From Candidatus Methanogasteraceae archaeon UBA261 (lineage in GTDB: Archaea > Halobacteriota > Methanosarcinia > Methanosarcinales > Methanogasteraceae): a stretch of DNA of 10,424 nucleotides. Below the pieces are notes generated by a model. It had not been told where the DNA came from and did not search any database. It saw only the letters and a list, made by a program, of their open reading frames with translations. Of this stretch, positions 4,513 to 10,424 are shown one piece after another. Position numbers and translations under genes: made by a program. Location: assembly GCA_002506015.1 (NCBI GenBank), contig DAWR01000090.1, positions 1 through 10,424 of the forward strand, written 5' to 3'. Each line of letters begins with the position of its first letter. Within the stretch, counting starts at the first letter, position 1.

Positions 4513-7317
4513 ATGAATAGCTACACCAACTACATCACACTACTGTTGATCCTGCTATTTGCAGGAGCAGCATCTGCAGATACTATGCTGGTACCAGAGA
4601 ATTATGTGTCCATTCAGGATGCTGTTAATTGCGCAGAAGCTGGCGATACCATTCATGTCAGCAAGGGCACATACCATGAACGCATAGCAATCGATAAGTC
4701 TGTGCTATTGGTCGGGGATTATGCCGCAATCGACGGTGGTTGCGAGGGAGACGTTGTGACCGTGAAAGCGGATGGCGTCACAGTCTCCGGCTTCACCCTT
4801 CTGAATGGAGTTGCAGGCGTCAATATATCAGAATCGGCATCTGAGAGTGTCATTGAGAACAACCGGATCAACAACAACGAGTACGGCATCGTTCTGATGG
4901 GCGCCAGTGATGGTATAATCATAGATAACCAGATCCGGGGCAACACGCGCCACGGAATCTTTCTTAAGACCGCCAGAAACAATGTGATCATCGAAAACCT
5001 GGTAACGCGGAACCATGGTTGCGGTATTCACCTCCAAAATTCCACAGATAACATCATAACAGATAATGTATTTTCACGCAACCTCGAACCGCAGAGTGTA
5101 ACCGACGATGCCAAATCGACAGACAGACACGACATCTGTATGGTGCAGTCCGATAACTGTATCAACGCCGATGTGATCGGTCACGTATCAGTCCCCAGGT
5201 CCCCCGGAACCCTCATTGATGGCGATGTTGTTGATGATGCCCGGTATGACCGCGACGCGATCGGTGAAGCAGCCATCCCATGTCTTGACGAGACCGCAAT
5301 TGATGGTGATGTTGTCGCTGGTGACCTGTGTGGCAGCAACATCACCAATGAGGCTGAACATATAACCGGTGACGGTTGCGACAACAACCGCGACCGCGAT
5401 AACAGTACCAAAGTCAAAATCGATGCAATCGATGCCATCGATGTGATCGACAGGGCATCCGTCGCCCAGTTCAATTGCACCGTTGTTGATGCGAAAGGGT
5501 TGTATATGGACGAGGACAGAATCGCAGTCTCGTCAGTGGATAACACAACTACAGATATACGTAGCAACAGAGTTGTAGTGGCAGAGACTGGCAAAACATT
5601 GTACGTACCCACCCAGTATCCGACAATACAGGCTGCAATCGACAACACAGTCAATGGAGACACGGTATACGTGTTCAACGGAACATACATCGAGAACATC
5701 GTTGTGAACAAGAGGATTATGCTGCAGGGCGAGGACCGGGGCAACACGGTGATTGATGGCAATGGCGGGGATGTTGTGAATATAAAATCACCTTATGTCA
5801 ACATCAGCGGATTCACGATAAGAAACGGTGGTTATGGAATTTATATGGTCATTGGCAGGGATTGCAGGATAACGGATTGCGATCTACATTCAAACATACA
5901 TGGAATCTATCTCTGGAGGGCATGCAGAGACAACGTGATAAGCGATTGTATCCTGCACTCGAATACCAATAATGGAATCTTTATCTTTATGTCGAGCAGC
6001 AACAACAGTATATCTGGTTGTACCGCGTATTCAAACGGTAACAATGGGATCATGCTGCAGAAGTTCTGTAACAACAACACGGTTGTGAACTGTGATGCAA
6101 GCTCGAATCAGCAGAACGGCATCTGCGTCTTTCAGATAGGCAGCGGAAACACCATCCGAGACTGTACTGCACATTCGAATAATGGAAGCGGGATTGCGAT
6201 ACAGAAGTCCAGCAACAACAACACTGTTTTGAACTGTGCTACGAACCTGAATCTGCAGAGCGGCATCTGTATATTTCAGGTATGCACCGGAAACACCATC
6301 CGTGATTGCAGTGCGCACTCAAATAACAGAAGCGGGATCTTGATACAGAAGATATGCACAGGAAACACGGTTGTGAACTGTGATGCACGCTCGAATCAGC
6401 AGAACGGCATCTGCGTCTTTCAGGTATGTGATAACAACATGGTTGCGGACTGCCGCGCCGCACAAAATACTGGTGACGGAATCTTCGTATCCCACGCATG
6501 CAATGGAAATATGGTTGCGGGCTGCGACTCGTCGGGAAACATAAATGGCGTTCACGTATCCCACGCAAGCAGCGGAAATGCGGTTGTGGGCTGTGATGCA
6601 CAGGATAACATAAACGGCGTCCACATATCCCAGGCAAGTACAGGCAACATGGTAACAGACTGCGACACGCTGAATAACACAAACGGCATCTTCATATCCC
6701 ATGCAAGTGCCGGCAATACGGTAACAGGCTGCTATGTACATTCAAATCTGCGACGCGGCATCTACATGGCGATGTGCAGCAAAGAGAACAATGTTGCGGA
6801 CTGTATGGTCGATTCAACAGTGTACGGTGTGGTATTGTCAAGATCGAGCACGAATAACACGATAACTGATTCTACCATAACAGACTCTGGTATCAATGAC
6901 TTCCTGGTGGAGTATGCATCCTCAGGAACTGCGGTCAACACCGGATTTGACGCGGGAAGTGTCAGTGTCCGCCTTGTATCTATGCTCTCTGTTAAGAATT
7001 ATCTCGATTTACTGGTGAGTTGTGGTGCGAACCCAATCGAAGGTGCTGACGTCAGCGTAACAGACGGAGGAAAGACGGTATACGCTTCACCCGGATACGA
7101 TGGTTCCGATCCGAAGACCGGTTCTGATGGGCTCTGCAGTGGGATTGTGGTCACTGACCGCGTTTATTATTCCAGTGTCCCAACAGAGAACACAACCCTC
7201 GTCAGTGCGAAGCACGGCGTATGGGAGGACGCAGATAGGGATGTGAATATGTCGGTATCGCATACTGAGGTCTTCACCGAGACCGCAACCGAGGTCGCTA
7301 CCACTACCGTGACATGA
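4513..7317 (+). CDS. Large secreted NosD-like right-handed parallel beta-helix protein
   Basis: A 934-residue exported protein. Residues 1-22 are a signal peptide (LLLILLFAGAASA, likely cleaved before DT). Two NosD-like modules follow. Module 1 (about 26-195) starts with VPENYVSIQDAVNCAEAGDTI and module 2 (about 363-790) with VPTQYPTIQAAIDNTVNGDTV; both cap sequences lead to GTY, ID and SGFT, then short PbH1 beta-helix coils. Between them lies an Asp-rich linker (about 196-355) with IDGDVV twice and an IDAIDAIDVID tandem. In module 2 the coils are 23-24 residues long and a cysteine recurs at the same place in fourteen coils (456 to 764). Residues about 815-934 are a non-helix domain with a Thr-rich end and no membrane anchor or recognisable sorting signal. 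NosD-like helices are associated with surface carbohydrate, copper-related or adhesion roles; none can be assigned here. Start: GGAGG five bases upstream and the signal peptide. Confidence 0.88.
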   Translation: MNSYTNYITLLLILLFAGAASADTMLVPENYVSIQDAVNCAEAGDTIHVSKGTYHERIAIDKSVLLVGDYAAIDGGCEGDVVTVKADGVTVSGFTLLNGVAGVNISESASESVIENNRINNNEYGIVLMGASDGIIIDNQIRGNTRHGIFLKTARNNVIIENLVTRNHGCGIHLQNSTDNIITDNVFSRNLEPQSVTDDAKSTDRHDICMVQSDNCINADVIGHVSVPRSPGTLIDGDVVDDARYDRDAIGEAAIPCLDETAIDGDVVAGDLCGSNITNEAEHITGDGCDNNRDRDNSTKVKIDAIDAIDVIDRASVAQFNCTVVDAKGLYMDEDRIAVSSVDNTTTDIRSNRVVVAETGKTLYVPTQYPTIQAAIDNTVNGDTVYVFNGTYIENIVVNKRIMLQGEDRGNTVIDGNGGDVVNIKSPYVNISGFTIRNGGYGIYMVIGRDCRITDCDLHSNIHGIYLWRACRDNVISDCILHSNTNNGIFIFMSSSNNSISGCTAYSNGNNGIMLQKFCNNNTVVNCDASSNQQNGICVFQIGSGNTIRDCTAHSNNGSGIAIQKSSNNNTVLNCATNLNLQSGICIFQVCTGNTIRDCSAHSNNRSGILIQKICTGNTVVNCDARSNQQNGICVFQVCDNNMVADCRAAQNTGDGIFVSHACNGNMVAGCDSSGNINGVHVSHASSGNAVVGCDAQDNINGVHISQASTGNMVTDCDTLNNTNGIFISHASAGNTVTGCYVHSNLRRGIYMAMCSKENNVADCMVDSTVYGVVLSRSSTNNTITDSTITDSGINDFLVEYASSGTAVNTGFDAGSVSVRLVSMLSVKNYLDLLVSCGANPIEGADVSVTDGGKTVYASPGYDGSDPKTGSDGLCSGIVVTDRVYYSSVPTENTTLVSAKHGVWEDADRDVNMSVSHTEVFTETATEVATTTVT
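5419..5451 (+). repeat. 9-bp tandem repeat encoding IDA/IDV in the linker
   Basis: ATCGATGCA, ATCGATGCC, ATCGATGTG and a partial ATCGAC form 3.7 head-to-tail units in frame. They encode IDAIDAIDVID in the Asp-rich linker between the two beta-helix modules. Such a tract can change length by slippage without shifting the frame. Confidence 0.7.
6004..6438 (+). repeat. 144-bp (two-coil) higher-order repeat inside the beta-helix gene
   Basis: Coils alternate between an A type (xHSNNxSGIxIQKxxxxNTVxNC) and a B type (xNQQNGICVFQxxxGNTIRDC), giving three successive 48-residue pairs at about residues 504-647. At DNA level 6076-6135 and 6364-6423 are identical except for one base, exactly 288 bp (two 144-bp units) apart. 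This shows recent duplication or gene conversion between units. Confidence 0.75.
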
Positions 7318-7427
7318 GGGGTATTGTATTTTTATTAGCCATACCACTCTCATGTATGTTATCAGTCGGTGTTTGTCCGGCAAACCCTGACATATCCGTC
7401 TACACCGGAAGTTGCGATGCAACAGTG
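7314..7427 (+). pseudogene. Start of a coupled secreted protein, cut off by a transposase remnant
   Basis: The ATG at 7314 overlaps the stop of the beta-helix gene (ATGA), which suggests translational coupling. The first residues, MRGIVFLLAIPLSCMLSVGV, look like a signal peptide and are followed by CPANPDISVYTGSC. After about 38 codons the frame enters DNA that, on the other strand, encodes a transposase fragment, and it stops at 7626-7628 after 104 codons. The second part of the frame is therefore not native sequence. The simplest reading is an exported partner of the beta-helix protein whose 3' part was lost when a mobile element inserted. The alternative is that the coupled frame is a chance extension; no family is recognised and there is no strong ribosome site. 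Confidence 0.4.
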
Positions 7428-7748
7428 ATGCAAGCGCTGGTACATGCTGTTTATGACATCGAAGAAGTCGGTTTTCAGTTGTTCCCAGAATTTGCGAGAT
7501 TCTTCGAGCGGTTCCTCTCAAATAGGGCAGACATATCTCCCAATCTTGACGTTACCAAGTCCTTTTTTGCAATGATTGTTGTATCCATTGTGATTCATCT
7601 GATACCCGCATTTCGGACAGTCTGGTGACACAATTTTCCGGAATATTTCGTTTGTGGTGTATTCGAAGTCGTCCGAGTAGTTTTTGAAGATTGAGGAGAA
7701 TATGCCCGCATGGGCAAAGTTTAATAGTGTACAGTTTAGAATTGTCAT
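7425..7748 (-). pseudogene. Remnant of a transposase N-terminal zinc-ribbon region
   Basis: The open part, from 7748 to the TGA at 7518-7520, encodes 76 residues with CPKC (44-47), GYQMNHNGYNNH, KKGLGNVKIGRYVCPI (61-76), the first three ligands of a zinc ribbon found at the start of several archaeal transposases. After the TGA the same frame continues as EEPLEESRKFWEQLKTDFF and DVINSMYQ, typical of the same proteins, to about 7430. The TGA falls exactly where the fourth zinc-ligand cysteine is expected, so a single base change from TGC or TGT would explain it. The catalytic domain is missing altogether. A GGTGAGGAG site lies at 7769-7777, rather far (20 bases) from the ATG used here, so the original start may have differed. 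The transposase family is recognised from its pattern only and is not named. Confidence 0.65.
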
Positions 7749-8104
7749 TGTATAGCCAATGGGTATATCTCCTCACCTGATTAAAAAGATTTTGGGAAAG
7801 GGTATCCTATTATATCACTGGAAAAATCGATTGCGCCCTCATTAGTATTCATTAATGTTGTTGAGTTTTGGTTCTATCAGGTTTTCTGGGATGGGGATTT
7901 GATGTTTAATAAAGATTCAAGATTTATGCTTATTTGGTGTTCGTGTTTTTATTTACTATTCTCATGCATCCTCCTGATGCCTTCGATTTCCAATTGAGGG
8001 TCTTTGACTTCGAGATGCCATCGTTGTTGCGCGGAGGTCAGGTGGATGAAGGGATGCGGGATGCGGGACTTATCGGAAAGCCCCATGAAAATGAAATCCC
8101 CACA
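7749..8104. other. Intergenic region without a supported gene
   Basis: About 350 bases. The left part up to about 7785 may belong to the insertion-sequence remnant. The middle (7790-7960) is AT-rich and holds no frame of interest. A 61-codon plus-strand frame (7934-8119) and a longer minus-strand frame (8272-7949) overlap each other; neither has a recognisable domain or ribosome site. A short tandem GGGATGC repeat occurs near 8053-8068. No inverted repeats marking the ends of an element were recognised. Confidence 0.4.
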
Positions 8105-8148
8105 AAGGTTTATGTGTAGTGTAAGGCTAATCTTACTTATGGCGAGGT
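8105..8148 (+). promoter_or_regulatory. Promoter, candidate operator and ribosome site of the toxin-antitoxin unit
   Basis: AAAGGTTTATGTG (8105-8117) reads as a BRE/TATA element. A GTAAG-GCTAAT-CTTAC inverted repeat (8121-8136) lies just downstream, where the transcription start is expected (about 8137). GAGGT (8144-8148) is a ribosome site seven bases before ATG 8156. A palindrome over the start site is the usual arrangement for autorepression by an antitoxin; this is inferred, not shown. Confidence 0.45.
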
Positions 8149-8155
8149 AGTCGAA

Positions 8156-8425
8156 ATGATAAATGTTGCAATAACAAAACTCAGTTCCAAAGGGCAAATA
8201 GTGATTCCTTCGGAAATGAGAGATGATTTTAGTAAAGGGGAAAAACTTGCCATAATCAAGAGCGGAAAGCAATTGATCTTGAAAAAGGTAAGCGATTTAG
8301 GTAAGAATTTCGAAGAGGATCTTGCTTTTGCTAAAAAAACAGAAGAAGCCTGGCAGAGTTATGAAAGAGGAGAATTTGTTTCCCTGCCTGCTGACAAATT
8401 TCTTGAAGAGCTGGAAAAATGTTAG
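8156..8425 (+). CDS. AbrB/SpoVT-type antitoxin
   Basis: An 89-residue protein with a swapped-hairpin AbrB domain at residues 5-45: TKLSSKGQIVIPSEMRDDFSKGEKLAIIKSGKQLILKK, including the conserved SSKGQIVIP and the GxKLxxxxxGxxLxLxK strands. Such dimers bind palindromic DNA. The C-terminal half (about 46-89) is charged and helical (FEEDLAFAKKTEEAW, LPADKFLEELEKC), as in antitoxins that wrap around a RelE-type toxin. The downstream toxin frame overlaps the end of this one by 7 bases, the classic arrangement for coupled expression. A GAGGT ribosome site is seven bases upstream. The pair is AT-rich compared with its neighbours, which suggests transfer from another genome. Role inferred: neutralising the toxin and repressing the shared promoter. 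Confidence 0.88.
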   Translation: MINVAITKLSSKGQIVIPSEMRDDFSKGEKLAIIKSGKQLILKKVSDLGKNFEEDLAFAKKTEEAWQSYERGEFVSLPADKFLEELEKC

Positions 8426-8667
8426 AGGTAGAGCATAAACCCAATTTTTTAAAAAAGGTACATAAAATAAAAGATAATTCTGTTAAAGAGCGAGTTAAAA
8501 ATCAAATCAAAAAAATATTAGAAAATCCCGAAATCGGAAAACCGATGAGATATGTAAGAAACGGAACAAGAGAACTGTATATGGGTTCTTTTAGACTGTC
8601 TTATGCTTATTTAGAGGATGAAAATAAAATAATCTTTTTAGATCTATACCATAAAGATGAGCAATGA
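8419..8667 (+). CDS. RelE/ParE-superfamily toxin (probable mRNA interferase)
   Basis: An 82-residue protein of normal length for the family. Its N-terminal part (KPNFLKKVHKIKDNSVKERVKNQIKKILENPEIGKPMRY) is the helical hairpin of RelE-type toxins. The C-terminal half forms the sheet: RELYMGSFRLSYAYLEDENKIIFLDLYHKDEQ. R44, R51 and R59 and the terminal H78 and K79 are in positions where RelE toxins have catalytic or RNA-binding basic residues. RelE toxins cut mRNA in the ribosome A-site; ParE relatives poison gyrase, and the sequence alone does not decide between them, although the YHKDEQ ending favours the RelE side. Its ATG lies inside the last codons of the antitoxin. It ends just before a seven-T tract. 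Base composition is strongly AT-rich, including T6A6 near 8444. Confidence 0.87.
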   Translation: MLEVEHKPNFLKKVHKIKDNSVKERVKNQIKKILENPEIGKPMRYVRNGTRELYMGSFRLSYAYLEDENKIIFLDLYHKDEQ

Positions 8668-8674
8668 TTTTTTT
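8668..8674 (+). terminator. T-tract terminator after the toxin gene
   Basis: Seven T residues start directly after the toxin TGA (8665-8667). Archaeal RNA polymerase terminates efficiently on such tracts without needing a hairpin, so this probably ends the toxin-antitoxin transcript and separates it from thrC. Confidence 0.55.
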
Positions 8675-8700
8675 GTCCATCAATTCTTAAGTGATGCAAG

Positions 8701-8934
8701 TATATACCAGATACCCATCACATGAAAACATGGCGATACCAGTTCTCCATCCGATCCAAAGCGGAGTTTTCAGGAAATACCGCATTTTCAAGTTTTATCG
8801 CAGGAAATGTTTATGTGCGAACAAGTATATTTCGGAATCAGCCAGATATAACTACCATTCCCGCCAAGGGGTATTACAGCTGTCAAAACTGGTCTATGCT
8901 GAAACGATTGTATGGATGTGCGACCCTGGTCTAT
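8701..8934 (+). promoter_or_regulatory. Leader and promoter region of thrC
   Basis: Two AT-rich boxes, TATATA at 8701-8706 and GTATATTT at 8825-8832, could each act as a TATA element, giving starts near 8730 or 8855. The thrC frame is open back to 8722 (ATG), but that ATG would precede or coincide with the first predicted start site and adds about 70 residues not seen in threonine synthases. A 10-base direct repeat, CTGGTCTATG, occurs at 8889-8898 and 8926-8935, and each copy ends in a candidate in-frame start codon. No RNA family is recognised. Confidence 0.35.
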
Positions 8935-10080
8935 GTGAAATTCTTCAGATGCATCGGATGCAAAAGTTCCTATTCCCCTGAGAGGATCCGGAGCTGCCCG
9001 GTCATGAGGTGTCCGAAGTGCAATTCTGCGCTTGATGCCGAGTATGACTACAAATCGATACAGCGTACGATTCGCAAGGACGAATTCATGCGCGAGTGCC
9101 CAGGTCACTGGAAATACTGGGCATTCATGCCAGTTAGCGACATCTCCATGATCGTTGCAATGGGTGAGGGCGGTACGCCTCTTGTTGACCTGACACGACT
9201 GATGACGCAAGCAAAGAAGTTTCTTGTGAAGTACGAGGCAGCCAATCCAACGGGATCATTCAAGGACCGCGGCTCATCGCTCGAGATCACAAAAGCGGTC
9301 ACCTGGGGGAGAAAGAGAGTAGTGATCGCATCAACAGGGAATATGGGGTCTTCTGTTGCTGCATTCGCCGCATTTGCCAAACTAAGATGCAAGATCATCC
9401 TCCCCGATTTCGTGAACAAGGCGAAGATCGCCCAGATGAAGGCTTATGGCGCTGAGATCGAGCTTACAAGCGGCGACTACGCAGATGCTATGAAGATTGC
9501 CGAGAACCAGGTCCGCAGCGATCCCGAATCGTTTCTGGCAGGCGACTACCCGTGGCGGTGCGAGGGCACAAAGACGGTGGGGTTCGAGATCGCTGACCAG
9601 ATGTACTGGCGTGTTCCTGACGCTGTGATCGCGCCCATTGGAAACGGCACCCTGATCTGGAGCGTGTGGAAGGCGTTCAGGGAATTGATGATCACCGGGA
9701 TCACCGATGCGCTGCCGCTCATGATAGGTGTCCAGGCAGAGAAATGCGATCCGGTCGTGAGAGCATGGGAGGAGCGGACCGACACAATCGTGCCGATAGA
9801 AAATCCAAGAACCGTTGCCTCTGCAATCGCGTGTGGGACCCCTATCGATGGCTTGCTTGCATTAAAGGCGATCCGCGAGTCAGGCGGCGTCTGCATAAGG
9901 GTGACTGATGGGGAGATCCTTAGGGCGAGAGATGAACTCGGATCAAACGGTGTCTTTGTTGAGCCAAGCGGGGCGGTTTCTTTTGCAGGAGCAAGGAAAA
10001 CTGGCGATTTGTTGGACCGGAAGACGGTTGTTTGCATCGCAACAGGGCACGGACTCAAGGATATGTATGGCATCGAGTGA
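8935..10080 (+). CDS. thrC: Threonine synthase (PLP-dependent)
   Basis: Converts O-phosphohomoserine and water to threonine and phosphate using pyridoxal phosphate, the last step of threonine synthesis, in the cytoplasm. With the GTG start the protein has 381 residues. An N-terminal zinc ribbon (C6 and C9 in FRCIGC; C26 and C29 in RCPKC) is typical of archaeal ThrC. Then GEGGTPL (78-84), the PLP lysine K110 in ANPTGSFKDRG (103-113), the STGNMGS loop (133-139), the phosphate-binding APIGNGT (233-239), EPSGA (343-347) and the ending TGHGLKD (370-376). All key residues are present. Start choice: the GTG at 8935 lies three codons before FRC, as is usual; ATG 8896 (13 residues longer) has a similar weak ribosome context, and ATG 8722 is unlikely. 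It converges on porB across 41 bases. It is not next to other threonine genes. Confidence 0.93.
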   Translation: MKFFRCIGCKSSYSPERIRSCPVMRCPKCNSALDAEYDYKSIQRTIRKDEFMRECPGHWKYWAFMPVSDISMIVAMGEGGTPLVDLTRLMTQAKKFLVKYEAANPTGSFKDRGSSLEITKAVTWGRKRVVIASTGNMGSSVAAFAAFAKLRCKIILPDFVNKAKIAQMKAYGAEIELTSGDYADAMKIAENQVRSDPESFLAGDYPWRCEGTKTVGFEIADQMYWRVPDAVIAPIGNGTLIWSVWKAFRELMITGITDALPLMIGVQAEKCDPVVRAWEERTDTIVPIENPRTVASAIACGTPIDGLLALKAIRESGGVCIRVTDGEILRARDELGSNGVFVEPSGAVSFAGARKTGDLLDRKTVVCIATGHGLKDMYGIE

Positions 10081-10121
10081 TGTGGTGCCGCCTCCTGACT
10101 TTGCAACCCACCCCGCCTTCA

Positions 10122-10424
10122 TCAAATCCCGAGTTCGTACCCATACCCCCGCGCCTCCAGTTCATCCCATTCCCGATCGACCTCCGCCTGTATCGCCCCG
10201 ATATCCGCATCCGAAAGATGCGAAAACCTCCCCTGCGCACGCAGATACTCCGAAACCTCCTGCCGCTTCTTCGGAATGTGTGTCAGATTAACCCTGCCAT
10301 CCATAATCTCATAGAGCTTCCACATCCCTGTTCTCACCGCAAGTCTCCCGATGTTGATCCCCTCTGCCGGATCAAAACCCCAGCCAACAGGGCACGGCGT
10401 CAAAAGATCGATATAAGCCATCCC
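10122..10424 (-). CDS. porB: Pyruvate:ferredoxin oxidoreductase beta subunit, C-terminal part (runs off the edge)
   Basis: The last 100 residues of a 2-oxoacid:ferredoxin oxidoreductase beta subunit; the start lies beyond the right edge. AYIDLLTPCPVGWGFDP, INIGRLAVRTGMWKLYEI and the PKKRQEVSEYLRAQGRFSHL segment match the C-terminus of archaeal PorB. In the complete subunit (usually about 290-300 residues) the earlier part binds thiamine diphosphate and an iron-sulfur cluster; those residues are not in this window. The enzyme makes or oxidises acetyl-CoA with ferredoxin in the cytoplasm. In archaea porB is normally the last gene of a porGDAB cluster, so the other subunits are expected to the right. 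The Met at 10421 is internal, not the start. The tail (DADIGAIQAEVDREWDELEARGYGYELGI) is acidic, as is usual. Confidence 0.88.
   Translation of the reverse strand, partial: GMAYIDLLTPCPVGWGFDPAEGINIGRLAVRTGMWKLYEIMDGRVNLTHIPKKRQEVSEYLRAQGRFSHLSDADIGAIQAEVDREWDELEARGYGYELGI

Noticed and set aside
5181..5762. 193-codon minus-strand frame inside the beta-helix gene, and similar antisense frames at 6031-6741
   Set aside because: They are opposite-strand shadows of a repetitive gene with strong codon bias and have no ribosome site or family features.
6004..6804. Regularly spaced repeats resembling a CRISPR array
   Set aside because: The repeats are in-frame protein-coding coils of 69-72 bp inside one open reading frame, with no unique spacers between conserved repeats.
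7934..8272. Overlapping frames on both strands upstream of the antitoxin
   Set aside because: Neither has a ribosome site or a recognisable domain, and the minus-strand one overlaps the antitoxin promoter and start.
8691..8981. 96-codon plus-strand frame overlapping the thrC start
   Set aside because: It begins with GTG without a ribosome site, overlaps the zinc ribbon of thrC in another frame and has no recognisable features.
1..10424. tRNA or rRNA genes
   Set aside because: No cloverleaf-like sequence with TTCGA arm or rRNA-like stretch was recognised in the intergenic regions.

Overview
This window looks like part of an archaeal (euryarchaeal, methanogen- or ANME-like) chromosome. The evidence is GAGGTGA-type ribosome binding sites, TATA boxes about 25-40 bases ahead of starts, an ArsR-type winged-helix regulator paired with a small three-helix membrane protein, an archaeal-type CTP synthase, a large NosD-like secreted beta-helix protein, a short-chain archaeal threonine synthase, and the end of a separate PorB subunit of pyruvate:ferredoxin oxidoreductase. 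The species cannot be named from the sequence alone.

Layout. 1-463 (minus): a small secreted calcium-binding-type protein with a hairpin terminator after it, and a promoter before it carrying tandem 22-bp repeats and an inverted repeat. 787-1392 (minus): a two-gene unit of winged-helix regulator and membrane protein. 1495-3102 (minus): pyrG, apparently with a leaderless-type promoter. 3103-3532: a divergent intergenic region shared with dapB (3533-4300, plus). 4513-7317 (plus): a 934-residue secreted protein with two NosD-like modules, the second carrying a regular cysteine ladder. 7314-7748: a short, translationally coupled secreted-protein start that runs into a decayed transposase remnant on the other strand. 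7749-8155: no gene seen. 8156-8667 (plus): an AT-rich AbrB/RelE-type toxin-antitoxin pair, with a T-tract after it. 8935-10080 (plus): threonine synthase with a long, start-ambiguous leader. 10122-10424 (minus): C-terminal part of porB, running off the right edge.

Functionally, the window mixes core metabolism (CTP synthesis, lysine/diaminopimelate branch, threonine synthesis, pyruvate oxidoreductase) with accessory cell-surface and mobile material. The accessory part (about 4380-8675) is where the unusual structure lies: a cysteine-laddered beta-helix with a two-coil higher-order repeat, a disrupted gene next to an insertion-sequence remnant, and a toxin-antitoxin island. I did not find a clear, wholly new multi-gene system. 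The best leads are the cysteine ladder, the regulatory repeats in front of the two secreted-protein genes, and the possible coupled gene broken by the transposase remnant.
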